The notes below the pieces were generated by a model, which saw only the letters and a list, made by a program, of their open reading frames with translations, made no database searches and was not told the origin of the DNA. Below, piece after piece: positions 15,290-23,823 of a stretch of DNA of 64,000 bases. The first letter of the stretch is position 1, and the number at the start of each line of letters is the position of its first letter. The position numbers and the translations under genes are program-made. The DNA comes from Mycetocola saprophilus (GTDB lineage Bacteria > Actinomycetota > Actinomycetes > Actinomycetales > Microbacteriaceae), in contig NZ_JOEC01000002.1 in the NCBI RefSeq assembly GCF_000718085.1, positions 992,001 through 1,056,000 of the forward strand. Direction: 5' to 3'.

Positions 15290-16612
15290 GTGTCAAACCT
15301 TGGAGAAAACCGCAAGCCGGCGGTAAAGCCGGATGGCGTATCGCGCGCGAGCACTCCCGCGCCGAGCGAGAGTGTGACCGAATCGCTGCCTCGCGGTATT
15401 CGGATCGCCGGTGCCTGGTCCTGGCGTCTACTCGCCCTGGTGGCGATCATCGTGGTGGCCGTATTGGCCATTGTCGAGCTGCGCCTGATCGTGATTCCGA
15501 TCCTGATCGCAATCCTGATCGCCTCGCTGGTGATGCCGCTGCAGAACCTGCTGCGCCGCTGGCAGGTGCCGCGCGTGCTGGCCACGATCATCACCCTTCT
15601 GGTCACGATAGCCGTGGTGGTGGGCCTGTTCTACCTGGCGATCACGCAGATTTCGGCGCAGTCGGGCGAGGTCAAGGACCGGGCGGTTGAGGGTTACCAG
15701 TCGCTACGCGAGTGGCTCAAGGTCTCTCCGCTGCACCTCGACGACACCCAGATCAACGAGTATCTGGGCCAGCTCTGGAACATCATCAAGGAGAACAATA
15801 AGGCGATCTGGACCGGGGCTCTCTCGGTCGGATCCACCGTGGGCCACGTGGCTGCGGGTGCCCTGCTGACGATCTTCTCGCTCCTCTTCTTCCTCCTGGA
15901 CGGACCCGGCATCTGGCGCTGGGTTGTGCGCCTGATGCCGCGTAACGCCCGCGCGGCCATCGACGGTGCCGGCCGGGACGGCTGGCGTGCACTCGCCAAC
16001 TACTCGCGGACGCAGATGCTCGTGGCGGCGATGGACGCGGTGGGTATCGCGGCCGGTGCGGCCATCCTCGGGGTGCCGATGGCCATTCCGATCGGTGTGC
16101 TGGTTTTCCTCGGTGCGTTCATCCCGTTTGTGGGTGCGATTCTCACCGGAACCATCGCGGTGTTCCTCGCGCTGGTTTACAACGGACCCTGGCAGGCGCT
16201 GGGCATGCTCATCATTATTGTGGGAATTCAGCAGCTTGAGGGTCACGTGTTCCAGCCCATTCTGATGGGTAACGCCGTCAAACTGCACCCGCTCGCCGTG
16301 GTCCTCGTAGTGACCGCCGGTGCGCTGGTGGCCGGGATCCCCGGTGCGCTCTTCGCGGTGCCGCTGGCCGCCGTGGTCAACGAGATGACGCGCTATATCG
16401 CCGGGGGACGCTGGCGTACACCACCCGCCGGGGACCGCTCCGACGGCGGTGACGACGGCGATGACCCCGCCATTACCGACGGGGCCGATTCCGAGTCGGA
16501 GAGTCGCGAGCAGGGTGAAGACGATGCCGCGACCGTCCCGAGCGATGGATCCGCAACCGCCGATGCATCCACGGAAAAGACCCCGGGCTCGGATGAGCCC
16601 AGCGAACGCTAA
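15290..16612 (+). CDS. AI-2E family transporter
   Basis: 440 residues with the AI-2E/PerM family layout: a cytoplasmic N-terminus, helices near 42-60, 62-82 and 95-120, a soluble insert (about 125-175) and a block of helices to about 365. The GALIAG-type C-terminal core appears as VTAGALVAGIPGALFAVP. The tail (about 375-440) is acidic and low-complexity (DGGDDGDDP). Family members move small solutes such as AI-2 or ions, but substrate cannot be told from sequence. The GTG start is leaderless. ilvA follows after 51 bases. Confidence 0.85.
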   Translation: MSNLGENRKPAVKPDGVSRASTPAPSESVTESLPRGIRIAGAWSWRLLALVAIIVVAVLAIVELRLIVIPILIAILIASLVMPLQNLLRRWQVPRVLATIITLLVTIAVVVGLFYLAITQISAQSGEVKDRAVEGYQSLREWLKVSPLHLDDTQINEYLGQLWNIIKENNKAIWTGALSVGSTVGHVAAGALLTIFSLLFFLLDGPGIWRWVVRLMPRNARAAIDGAGRDGWRALANYSRTQMLVAAMDAVGIAAGAAILGVPMAIPIGVLVFLGAFIPFVGAILTGTIAVFLALVYNGPWQALGMLIIIVGIQQLEGHVFQPILMGNAVKLHPLAVVLVVTAGALVAGIPGALFAVPLAAVVNEMTRYIAGGRWRTPPAGDRSDGGDDGDDPAITDGADSESESREQGEDDAATVPSDGSATADASTEKTPGSDEPSER

Positions 16613-16663
16613 CCCAACCTGTTGACGAAGTTAGGTGCGTCCACGCACCGGGAGAAATACGTT

Positions 16664-17911
16664 ATGAGCACCATCCCCGGACCCACTCCGGCCGAACTCG
16701 AGGCAGCCCGTGAGGTTGTCAGCCGCGTCGCCGAGGTCACCCCGATGGAATCCTCGCGCTTTTTGGCCGAGCTCCTCGGATTCCCCGTCCACATGAAGTG
16801 CGAAAACTTGCAGCGCACCGGATCGTATAAGATCCGTGGCGCCTACAACCGCATCTCGGCGCTGACCGAGGAGGAGCGCGCCCGCGGTGTGGTCGCCGCC
16901 TCCGCCGGCAACCACGCGCAGGGGGTCGCCCTCGCCGCGCGTGAGCTCGGCATCGGGGCCACGATCTTCATGCCCAAGGGTGTGCCCCTGCCCAAGCTCC
17001 AGGCCACCCGCAACTACGGTGCCCAGGTGCGCCTGGACGGCCACAGCGTCGAGGAGCTGCTGCGCGCCGCCGCGGAATATGCCGAGCAGACCGGTGCGAT
17101 CTTCATTCCGCCCTTTGACCACGCCGACGTGATCGCCGGCCAGGGCACCCTGGGCCTGGAAATCTTTGATCAGGTGCCCGAGGCCGAGACCATCATCGTG
17201 CCGATCGGTGGGGGCGGCCTCATCTCCGGTGTCGCCGCCGCTGCCAAGCACCGCGCGGCCGCCGAGGGACGCGAGATCCGGGTGATCGGCGTGCAGGCCG
17301 CCAACTCGGCACCGTATCCGGTGTCGCTGGAAGCCGGCGAGGTCACCACGATCAAGACCAGTCCGACCATCGCCGACGGAATCGCCGTCGCGCGACCGGG
17401 TGCGCTGAACTTCGAGATCATCAAGGAACTCGTGGACGAGGTGGTCACGGTCACCGAGGACGACATCGCCCGTGCCCTGGTTGTCCTCCTGGAGCGCGCC
17501 AAGCTCGTGGTGGAACCCGCGGGTGCCGTGGGGGTGGCGGCGATCCTCGCCGGGCACGTGCGGGCTACCGGCCCAACCGTGGTGATCCTCTCCGGCGGAA
17601 ACATCGACCCGATGCTCATGCAGACCGTGGTCAGCCACGGCCTGGTGGCCTCGGACCGCTACCTGACGCTGAGCATCCCGCTGCCTGACCGTCCCGGTCA
17701 GCTGGCACGCATCTCCGAGCTGATCGCCCACGCCAATGCCAACGTGATCGAGGTGCTGCACACCCGTCACGGTAGCGGCCTGCAGATCGGTCAGGTTGAG
17801 CTCAAGATCAGCGTCGAAACCCGCGGATCCGAGCACCGTGATCTGGTGCTCGACACCCTGCGGGAGGCTGGCTACGAGCCGCGGATCGGCGATGCCGAGG
17901 CGCGCCGCTAG
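16664..17911 (+). CDS. ilvA: Threonine ammonia-lyase (threonine dehydratase)
   Basis: 415 residues. A PLP enzyme that converts L-threonine to 2-oxobutanoate and ammonia, in isoleucine synthesis or threonine breakdown. The PLP lysine is K56 in GSYKIRGA, the substrate loop is SAGNHAQG (about 83-90), and the phosphate-binding glycine loop GGGG lies near 182-185. A C-terminal ACT-like domain (about 330-405, LPDRPGQLARISELIA) indicates allosteric control. The start with GGGAGAA nine bases upstream is preferred over an earlier in-frame TTG. A single ACT-like domain is typical of the shorter form. Confidence 0.92.
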   Translation: MSTIPGPTPAELEAAREVVSRVAEVTPMESSRFLAELLGFPVHMKCENLQRTGSYKIRGAYNRISALTEEERARGVVAASAGNHAQGVALAARELGIGATIFMPKGVPLPKLQATRNYGAQVRLDGHSVEELLRAAAEYAEQTGAIFIPPFDHADVIAGQGTLGLEIFDQVPEAETIIVPIGGGGLISGVAAAAKHRAAAEGREIRVIGVQAANSAPYPVSLEAGEVTTIKTSPTIADGIAVARPGALNFEIIKELVDEVVTVTEDDIARALVVLLERAKLVVEPAGAVGVAAILAGHVRATGPTVVILSGGNIDPMLMQTVVSHGLVASDRYLTLSIPLPDRPGQLARISELIAHANANVIEVLHTRHGSGLQIGQVELKISVETRGSEHRDLVLDTLREAGYEPRIGDAEARR

Positions 17912-17926
17912 GAACCACACGCACGC

Positions 17927-17963
17927 AAAAGGCGGACATCCAAGATTTGGATGTCCGCCTTTT
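17927..17963. terminator. Bidirectional terminator between ilvA and greA
   Basis: Perfect 17-base arms (AAAAGGCGGACATCCAA / complement) around GAT, with A- and T-runs at the ends, so it can stop transcription from both converging genes. Confidence 0.85.
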
Positions 17964-18004
17964 ACCTGTGGCGGCCGGCCGTGGGGCGCGGCGGCCCGAT
18001 GGTC

Positions 18005-18496
18005 TTATTCGCCGGTGTAGGTGTCTACCCCGGTGATCTCCACCGAGATGTCGCGGCCATTCGGTGCCTGGTAGGTGGTCTTCTCACCGATCTTCAGACC
18101 GATGATCGCGGCACCCAGCGGGCTGGACTCGCTGTAGACGTCGAGCTCGGAGTTTGCGGCGATCTCGCGGCTTCCCAGCAGGAAGCGCTCCTCGTCCCCG
18201 GCGATGATCGCCGAGATGACGGTGCCGGGCTCAACCACACCGTTGGATTCGGGGGCCTCGCCCACGACGGCGTCGCGCAGCATCGCGGTCAGCGTGCGAA
18301 TGCGCGCCTCCTGCTTGCCCTGCTCGTCCTTGGCGGCGTGATAGCCGCCGTTTTCCTTGAGGTCGCCCTCTTCGCGGGCGGCCTCGATACGCTTGGCAAT
18401 TTCCTCACGACCGGTGGTCGAAAGCGCTTCCAATTCAGCGGCGAGCCGATCGAAGGTTTCCTGGGTCAGGAACGAGACCTGGGTGTCGTCAGCCAT
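18005..18496 (-). CDS. greA: Transcription elongation factor GreA
   Basis: 163 residues. It stimulates transcript cleavage in backtracked RNA polymerase. The N-terminal coiled coil (about 10-80) holds the family's acidic tip (REEGDLKENGGYHAAKDEQG). The C-terminal FKBP-like domain includes SPLGAAIIGLKIGEKTTY and GRDISVEITGVD. The ATG with GGAGTTCAC upstream (MADDTQ) is chosen; the frame is open 17 residues further but without a site. It lies convergent with ilvA and shares its terminator. Confidence 0.95.
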   Translation of the reverse strand: MADDTQVSFLTQETFDRLAAELEALSTTGREEIAKRIEAAREEGDLKENGGYHAAKDEQGKQEARIRTLTAMLRDAVVGEAPESNGVVEPGTVISAIIAGDEERFLLGSREIAANSELDVYSESSPLGAAIIGLKIGEKTTYQAPNGRDISVEITGVDTYTGE

Positions 18497-18520
18497 CGTG
18501 AACTCCTCAATACATAAACG

Positions 18521-18573
18521 GGCGCCCCGACAGTGTCGAGGCGCCAAGAACCAACCCGCGATTTTGGCGGGTT
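18521..18573 (-). terminator. Hairpin pair downstream of the DUF4307 gene
   Basis: Two stem-loops: AACCCGC/GCGGGTT (18553-18573) and GGCGCC/GGCGCC with an inner CGACA/TGTCG (18521-18545). They lie after the minus-strand gene at 18634 and before greA. Either could end the upstream transcript or fold in the greA leader. Confidence 0.5.
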
Positions 18574-18633
18574 TTGATTGAGCCTAGGGGAGCCCCAGAC
18601 TAAACGCAAGCCGCCGAGTGGAACACGCGGAGA

Positions 18634-19071
18634 CTATGACGCTTCGGGAATCCAGCAGTTCTTGACGATGCCGGTGGTGGCCAGCTGGGTCGTCTTCAGG
18701 TGCTGGGTGAACTGGCGAACCGGCACGGTTGCCGGGTCCAGTTCGATGATCTTCCAGCCCACCACGGTGAACTGCGGGTCCAGGGCCTGCAACGCGCATT
18801 CCACCCGGGTGTTCTCGGGGGCGGTGACCTGGAAGGTGATCTGCACGTTGTGCTCGTCGATCACGATGTGTGCGGTATCGCGGGACTCTAGCGAGGCGCT
18901 GGGCCCGTCCAGCGCACCCCACACCACCCAGGCACCGAGCACCACGGCAAACGCTGCGGCGGCGATCACCAGGATGCGGCGGTCGCGCTTTCCGGTGCGC
19001 TTGGTACGTCCATAGCGCTGGTCCAGAGCGCTCTCCGGAGCACTGGTGGCCTGGCCACTGGGAAGACTCAT
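18634..19071 (-). CDS. DUF4307 family membrane protein
   Basis: 145 residues from the ATG at 19071; a TTG six codons upstream is less likely. A polar N-terminus (about 30 residues, basic before the helix) is followed by one helix (about 34-54, LVIAAAAFAVVLGAWVVWGA) and an extracytoplasmic beta-rich domain with two cysteines (VECALQ and KNCWIPE) that could pair. This matches actinobacterial DUF4307 proteins, small and of unknown role, usually found beside greA and mca as here. Confidence in the family label is moderate to good. Confidence 0.8.
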   Translation of the reverse strand: MSLPSGQATSAPESALDQRYGRTKRTGKRDRRILVIAAAAFAVVLGAWVVWGALDGPSASLESRDTAHIVIDEHNVQITFQVTAPENTRVECALQALDPQFTVVGWKIIELDPATVPVRQFTQHLKTTQLATTGIVKNCWIPEAS

Positions 19072-19186
19072 CAACTCACACCCGTTCAAAGCATTAGTAC
19101 ACTTGATTCTAGGCTAGTCGTTTCCGGACCCGTGTGTGATCCACCGACCGACGAACCGGCCATTTCAGCGGAGGAGAGAACAACCC

Positions 19187-20053
19187 GTGGCACCACGACT
19201 TCTGGCGGTACACGCCCACCCCGACGACGAGTCCAGCAAGGGATCGGCTACCCTCGCCTCCTACCGCCATCGCGGGTACGAGGTCATGGTGGTCTCCTGC
19301 ACCGGGGGCGAGCGCGGGGACATCCAGAACCCCTATATCGAGCGTAAGGCGCTGGGGGAGCGCGACCTCCCGGGTCTGCGTCGCCTGGAGATGGCCGAGG
19401 CCGCCTCGATCCTGGACATCCAGCACCGCTGGCTGGGTTACTACGACTCGGGGATGCCGAGCGAGGACGGCACGGTGCCTCCGGGCAGCTTCGCGTCGAT
19501 TCCGCTGGAGATCTCGGCCGAGCCGCTGGTGCGGATTATCCGCGAGTATCGTCCGCACGTGATCACCACCTATGACGAAAACGGTGGATATCCGCACCCG
19601 GATCACATCCGCACCAACCAGATCGCCGAGTACGCCTTCGAGGCCGCCGCCGACCCCACCCGCTATCCCGAAGCGGGCCCGGCCTGGCAGATCTCCAAGC
19701 TCTACTACGATCAGATCTTCAACCCCGCCCGGGTGCGCGCCAACCTGGCCGAGCTGCGCGCGGGATCCCCGGATCCCGACGAGCTTGCGGCCCTGGAGGA
19801 GCGGATGGCCTGGATCAGCGACCGTCCCGATCGCGCTACCACCCACGTCGAGGTGGGTGACTTCTTCGAGCGCCGCGACGCCGCCCTGCGCGCCCACGCC
19901 TGCCAGGTGCCGCCGGACTCGGGCTTTTTCTTCTGGGATAATGATTTACAGCGTCGCGCGTGGCCGTACGAGGACTTCGAGCTTGCTCGCAGCGTCGTCC
20001 CCACCACCATCCCCGAAAGCGACCTGTTCGCCGGAATTGAGGACCTCTCATGA
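19187..20053 (+). CDS. mca: Mycothiol S-conjugate amidase
   Basis: 288 residues. It hydrolyses mycothiol S-conjugates to release mercapturic acids for export, a detoxification step limited to actinobacteria. The zinc site is formed by the AHPDDE motif (H11, D13, D14) and the YPHPDH motif (H137, H140). The GTG start with GGAGGAGAG ten bases upstream is chosen over an upstream ATG with no homology-like residues. It lies divergent from the DUF4307 gene and overlaps the next gene by four bases. Confidence 0.92.
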   Translation: MAPRLLAVHAHPDDESSKGSATLASYRHRGYEVMVVSCTGGERGDIQNPYIERKALGERDLPGLRRLEMAEAASILDIQHRWLGYYDSGMPSEDGTVPPGSFASIPLEISAEPLVRIIREYRPHVITTYDENGGYPHPDHIRTNQIAEYAFEAAADPTRYPEAGPAWQISKLYYDQIFNPARVRANLAELRAGSPDPDELAALEERMAWISDRPDRATTHVEVGDFFERRDAALRAHACQVPPDSGFFFWDNDLQRRAWPYEDFELARSVVPTTIPESDLFAGIEDLS

Positions 20054-20352
20054 GCCTGACATCGATCATCGTGCACCTGGCGGCCACCCCCTCGCCGGTT
20101 CCCAGCCCCACGACCCCCGACGAGAACCTGGTGACCCCGGGTGTGGGCGGATTCCTGGTGGTGATCGGGATCATCCTGGTTGCGTTCCTGCTGATCTTCG
20201 ACATGGTCCGTCGGGTCCGTCGGGTCAACTACCGCGCCGAGATTGTCGAGCGTCTGGAGGCCGAGAAGGCCGAGCTGGACGCCGCCGAGGAGGCCAAGCG
20301 CGCCGGCGCGATTCGCACCATCCCGGACGCTCCGGAAGAACCCAAGAACTAG
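20050..20352 (+). CDS. Small membrane protein downstream of mca
   Basis: 100 residues, overlapping mca by ATGA. A Pro/Thr-rich N-terminal stretch is followed by one helix (about 33-55, GGFLVVIGIILVAFLLIFDMV), a basic segment (RRVRRVNYR) and a Glu/Ala-rich coiled coil. Proteins of this shape follow mca in many actinobacteria, so it may help anchor or regulate Mca at the membrane, but no function is known. It is followed directly by a strong terminator. Confidence 0.8.
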   Translation: MSLTSIIVHLAATPSPVPSPTTPDENLVTPGVGGFLVVIGIILVAFLLIFDMVRRVRRVNYRAEIVERLEAEKAELDAAEEAKRAGAIRTIPDAPEEPKN

Positions 20353-20354
20353 TA

Positions 20355-20402
20355 ACAACCACAAAAGCCCGGTGATCTTCATCACCGGGCTTTTGTGGTT
20401 GT
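20355..20402. terminator. Long bidirectional terminator
   Basis: Perfect arms of 22 bases (ACAACCACAAAAGCCCGGTGAT and its complement) around CTTC, with A/T-rich flanks. It separates the mca operon from the convergent fasciclin gene. Confidence 0.85.
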
Positions 20403-20408
20403 GGGGTA

Positions 20409-21068
20409 TTACATCGGGGGCATCAGCACCGAGTCCACCAGGTACACGGTGGCGTTGGCGGTCTTGACGCCACCGCAGATGACCGAGGCGTCGCCGACCT
20501 TGAGGTCGTTACCCGAACCGGTCACGGTCAGGTCCTGACCCTCAACGGTCTTGTGGGTGCCGGCGATCTGGTCCGGGAGGATCTGGCCGGGAACCACGTG
20601 GTAGGTGAGGATCTTGGTCAGCAGATCGGAGTTGGTCTTCAGGGTGTCGATGGTTGCCGGGTCGATCTTGGCAAACGCGTCATCCACCGGGGCGAAGACG
20701 GTGAATTCGGAACCGTTCAGGGTGTCCACCAGGTTCACGTTGGGGTTCAGCTTGCCCGAGACGGCGGCCACGAGGGTCTTCAGCAGCGGGTTGTTCGAGG
20801 CGGCGACGGCCACCGGGTCCTGAGCCATACCCACGATCGAACCGGCGCCGTCCGGGACGGCCTTGGCGTAGGCGGCGCATCCGGGGCCAACGAGGTTCTT
20901 GGTCAGCGCGGCATCGGGGCTGGGGGTTGCGGAGGGCTTCTCACTCGACGCCGAGTTGGAAGCGCTCGGGCTCGCCGAGGGCGAGGAGGCTGCGGAACAG
21001 CCGGTGAGCGCGAACAGGGACAGGGCTGCGAGAGTGGTCGCGGTGAAAAGCGCGTTACGGGTCTTCAT
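20409..21068 (-). CDS. Fasciclin-domain lipoprotein (MPT70/MPT83-like)
   Basis: 219 residues. The signal peptide ends at the lipobox LTGC (C24), followed by a Ser/Pro-rich linker and one fasciclin domain (about 75-219) with the family motifs [14 protein letters not shown] and [10 protein letters not shown]. It is expected to be a surface lipoprotein. The closest known parallels by architecture are mycobacterial MPT83 and MPT70, which are SigK targets. The ATG at 21068 has GGAGACGATC before it. A SigK-type promoter (21137-21163) lies upstream, divergent from dipZ. Two cysteines (GCAAY and VICGG) may pair. Confidence 0.88.
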   Translation of the reverse strand: MKTRNALFTATTLAALSLFALTGCSAASSPSASPSASNSASSEKPSATPSPDAALTKNLVGPGCAAYAKAVPDGAGSIVGMAQDPVAVAASNNPLLKTLVAAVSGKLNPNVNLVDTLNGSEFTVFAPVDDAFAKIDPATIDTLKTNSDLLTKILTYHVVPGQILPDQIAGTHKTVEGQDLTVTGSGNDLKVGDASVICGGVKTANATVYLVDSVLMPPM

Positions 21069-21136
21069 GATCGTCTCCTGACGGTTGATGTGGTGCGAGG
21101 GGCTCCCGGTGCTGTCAGCGGCGGGAGATGTCAGGG

Positions 21137-21163
21137 GTTCGGAGCCCCTCCAGATTCGGATGG
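21137..21163 (-). promoter_or_regulatory. Predicted SigK promoter for the fasciclin gene
   Basis: On the minus strand: CCATCC, 15 bases, CCGAAC, 68 bases before the ATG. It matches the CCATCC / CCGAAT promoter I recall for mycobacterial SigK. Confidence 0.7.
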
Positions 21164-21218
21164 GAAAAAAGTCAAAAAACTTTTTGAGACCCGGATTCTC
21201 GCGGAAAACTCGGACATC

Positions 21219-21245
21219 CAATCCGTTTGATGGTTGGTGCCGAAC
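21219..21245 (+). promoter_or_regulatory. Predicted SigK promoter for dipZ
   Basis: CAATCC, 15 bases, CCGAAC, 48 bases before the dipZ ATG. It has one difference from the -35 of the divergent fasciclin promoter and an identical -10 and spacer length. Confidence 0.65.
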
Positions 21246-21293
21246 CACTGCCAGACGCTGCCCCATCCCCGGGGCACAGAAGGGGTGGGTGAC

Positions 21294-23018
21294 ATGCTCA
21301 CATTGGCTTTGATCGGGGTGGTGGGAGGTCTCATCACCGGGATCTCCCCGTGCATCCTGCCGGTACTGCCGGTCATCTTTTTCTCCGGCGGCGCGCAGAG
21401 CGCCCGGAACCCCGACGGAACCGAGGGCGAAGCGGCCCCGGTTAAGGAAGCCTCACGCTGGCGTCCCTACCAGGTGGTGGCCGGACTGGTCCTGAGCTTC
21501 AGCATCTTTACCCTGCTGGGCTCGCTGATCCTGAATCTCCTCGGCCTCCCGCAGGACGTGCTGCGTTGGGCCGCCCTGATCGTCCTGATCCTGATCGGAC
21601 TGGGCCTCATCTTCGAACCGCTGCAGCACCTGCTGGAGCGTCCCTTCGCCCGCTTCCCGCAGCGAGCGATCAGCCCCAAGCGCCGCGGATTCGGACTGGG
21701 CCTCGCGCTCGGTGCCGTCTATGTGCCGTGTGCCGGGCCGATCCTCGCGGCCATCACCGTGGCGGGATCGACCGGGAAAATCGGCTGGGAAACGGTGGTT
21801 CTCACCGTATCCTTTGCGGTCGGTACCTCGATCCCGCTGCTCTTCTTCGCGCTGGCCGGACGCCGCGTGGCCGAGCGGGTCAAGGCGTTCCGCACCCGGC
21901 AGAAGGGCATCCGGATCACCGGCGGTGTGCTGATGATCGCGCTCGCCATCGGCCTGGTCTTCAACGTGCCCCAGGCCCTGCAGCGCCTGATCCCCGACTA
22001 CACCGCGGGCCTTCAGGACGGTTTCAACAACTCCGAGCAGGTCAAGTCCCTCGACCTCGGTGGCCTGGTGACCGACGAGAACAAGGACCTGTCCAAGTGC
22101 TCCAACGGTTCCGATGTTCTCCAGAGCTGTGGCCCGGCCCCGGCACTGCGCGGGATCGACCAGTGGTTCAACACCGCCGACGACAAGCCGATTGCGCTGA
22201 GCGATCTGCGCGGCAAGGTGGTACTGGTGGACTTCTGGGCCTACTCCTGCATCAACTGCCTGCGTTCGGTCCCGCACGTGAGTGCCTGGGCCAAGGCGTA
22301 TCAGGATGCCGGACTCACGGTGATCGGCGTGCACTCCCCGGAATATGCGTTCGAGAAGGTGCCGGAGAATGTGGCGGCGGCGATCAAGGAGCAGGGGATC
22401 ACCTACCCCGTGGCCCTGGACAACCAGCTCTCCACCTGGACCGCATACCGCAACCGCTACTGGCCGGCCCACTACCTGATCGACGCATCGGGTACCGTAC
22501 GCCAGATTCAGTTTGGTGAGGGCGGTTATGCGACCACCGAAAAGCTGATCCGCGAGCTGCTGACTCAGACCACCCCCGACGTGAAGCTTCCGGCGATGAC
22601 CGAGACGGCCGACGATACCCCCCAGGCAGGCTCGACCACTCCGGAAACCTACCTGAGCCCCACCAAGATGGTGAATTTCGGCGGAACCGAACCGTACTCG
22701 ATCGGGACCTCGACCTTCGCCTTCCCCGAGAAGCTCGCCAAGGATACGTTTGCGCTGGATGGGTCCTGGACCCTCACCAGTCAGGGCATCTCGAGTGCCG
22801 AGGGATCGATCAAGCTGGCCTATACGGCGCAGCAGATCCGGATGGTGCTGGGCGGATCGGGCACGGTTACGGTCACCGATAAGAACGGCACTAAAACGAT
22901 TCCGGTGTCCGGTCCTCCGGGATCCTATGAGATCTTCTCCTCGAAAAAGTCTGATACCGGAGAGCTCAAAGTCACGGTGGGAGCGGGAGTCGATGCGTAC
23001 TCGTTTACGTTCGGATAG
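21294..23018 (+). CDS. dipZ: DipZ: CcdA-type electron transporter fused to a thioredoxin-like domain
   Basis: 574 residues. A CcdA/DsbD-like membrane part (about 1-235) has the paired cysteines C20 ([10 protein letters not shown]) and C146 (VPCAGP) that pass electrons across the membrane. It is followed by an extracytoplasmic TlpA/AhpC-type thioredoxin domain (about 290-435) with CINC (C319, C322) and a C-terminal beta domain (about 445-574) as in mycobacterial Dip[13 protein letters not shown] segment just before the thioredoxin domain adds two further cysteines. The ATG at 21294, with AGAAGGGG upstream, is preferred over an earlier GTG. It is divergent from the fasciclin gene and upstream of sigK. 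Confidence 0.92.
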   Translation: MLTLALIGVVGGLITGISPCILPVLPVIFFSGGAQSARNPDGTEGEAAPVKEASRWRPYQVVAGLVLSFSIFTLLGSLILNLLGLPQDVLRWAALIVLILIGLGLIFEPLQHLLERPFARFPQRAISPKRRGFGLGLALGAVYVPCAGPILAAITVAGSTGKIGWETVVLTVSFAVGTSIPLLFFALAGRRVAERVKAFRTRQKGIRITGGVLMIALAIGLVFNVPQALQRLIPDYTAGLQDGFNNSEQVKSLDLGGLVTDENKDLSKCSNGSDVLQSCGPAPALRGIDQWFNTADDKPIALSDLRGKVVLVDFWAYSCINCLRSVPHVSAWAKAYQDAGLTVIGVHSPEYAFEKVPENVAAAIKEQGITYPVALDNQLSTWTAYRNRYWPAHYLIDASGTVRQIQFGEGGYATTEKLIRELLTQTTPDVKLPAMTETADDTPQAGSTTPETYLSPTKMVNFGGTEPYSIGTSTFAFPEKLAKDTFALDGSWTLTSQGISSAEGSIKLAYTAQQIRMVLGGSGTVTVTDKNGTKTIPVSGPPGSYEIFSSKKSDTGELKVTVGAGVDAYSFTFG

Positions 23019-23041
23019 CCCGAGCTCCCCGCCCTTTCGAA

Positions 23042-23068
23042 CGCTCGGATCGGAGGCCCATCCGAGCG
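23042..23068 (+). terminator. Hairpin between dipZ and sigK
   Basis: Nine-base arms CGCTCGGAT/ATCCGAGCG with a nine-base loop, 24 bases after dipZ. There is no T-run. A second weaker stem (GGACCCC/GGGGTCC) follows near 23084-23109. They may attenuate read-through into sigK. Confidence 0.45.
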
Positions 23069-23187
23069 ATACCGCCCCCGCGCGGACCCCGCCCCCGGCG
23101 GAGGGGTCCCGACCCGGTCGGGGAAATGTGACACCGATTCGATCGCGTGTCTCCCCGGATCGGCCAGATGTTTGGGAGACTAGCGAC

Positions 23188-23823
23188 ATGTCCCTCGAAC
23201 ATTCGGCCGCCGACCCCGCGTCGCTGCGTTCCTCCACAGACCGGGAATCACTCCCGGATTCCACAGATATTGCGGTCAGGGCGCGCGGCTTCCTGCTCCG
23301 GGTGCAGGGTGGAGATCGGGAAGCATTCGCCTCCCTCTACGATCTCTTCGTCTCCCGGGTGCTGGGCCTGGTGCGGCATGTGCTCGTGGATCATGCCCAG
23401 GCGGAGGAGGTGACGCAGGAGGTGTTCCTGGAGGTGTGGCAGCGCGCATCCACGTTCGATCCCGAACGGGGCAGCGTGAGCGGCTGGCTGATGACCCTGG
23501 CCCATCGCCGGGCCATCGATCGGGTTCGCGCCTCCCAGGCCGGACGTAACCGGGATGAACGCATCGGCATCCGCGACCTCCCGATTCCTGTGGACGAGGT
23601 GGCCGAGACCGTGGAAACCCGGGTCGAGCACACGCGGGTCGAACGGGCACTTGGACACCTGAGCCCTCCGCAGCGCGAGGCGGTACTTCTCGCCTACTAC
23701 GAGGGCTTCACCCAGACGGAGATCGCCGAGCGGCTGAAGATCCCCCTGGGAACCGTGAAAACACGAATTCGCGATGGCATGATCAAATTACGACAGATTT
23801 TAGGCGAGGAGGTGACAGCATGA
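23188..23823 (+). CDS. sigK: ECF sigma factor SigK
   Basis: 211 residues. Region 2 (about 45-110) has the DHAQAEEVTQEVFLEVW type helix and WLMTLAHRRAIDRVR; region 4 (about 145-205) has LSPPQREAVLLAYYEGFTQ and a GTVKTRIRDG recognition helix. The ATG at 23188 with GGGAG is chosen; upstream ATGs lie in dipZ. It overlaps rskA by four bases. Assignment to SigK rests on the adjoining RskA-type anti-sigma factor and on dipZ and a fasciclin gene, its known mycobacterial targets. Its own upstream region has CCATCC but no matching -10, so autoregulation by the same site is not shown. Confidence 0.9.
   Translation: MSLEHSAADPASLRSSTDRESLPDSTDIAVRARGFLLRVQGGDREAFASLYDLFVSRVLGLVRHVLVDHAQAEEVTQEVFLEVWQRASTFDPERGSVSGWLMTLAHRRAIDRVRASQAGRNRDERIGIRDLPIPVDEVAETVETRVEHTRVERALGHLSPPQREAVLLAYYEGFTQTEIAERLKIPLGTVKTRIRDGMIKLRQILGEEVTA

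Noticed and set aside
16631..17920. A 429-codon open frame on the minus strand across ilvA
   Set aside because: It mirrors ilvA codon for codon and reads as His/Gly/Asp-rich sequence with no domain. This is the usual antisense shadow of high-GC genes.
23058..23079. A SigK-type promoter directly before sigK
   Set aside because: CCATCC is present, but 15-17 bases downstream there is only CGCGCGG, not CCGAAC; the hexamer is also part of a hairpin.
21453..23264. A 603-codon open frame antisense to dipZ
   Set aside because: Arg/Gly/His-rich with no motif, and dipZ on the other strand has complete catalytic cysteines.
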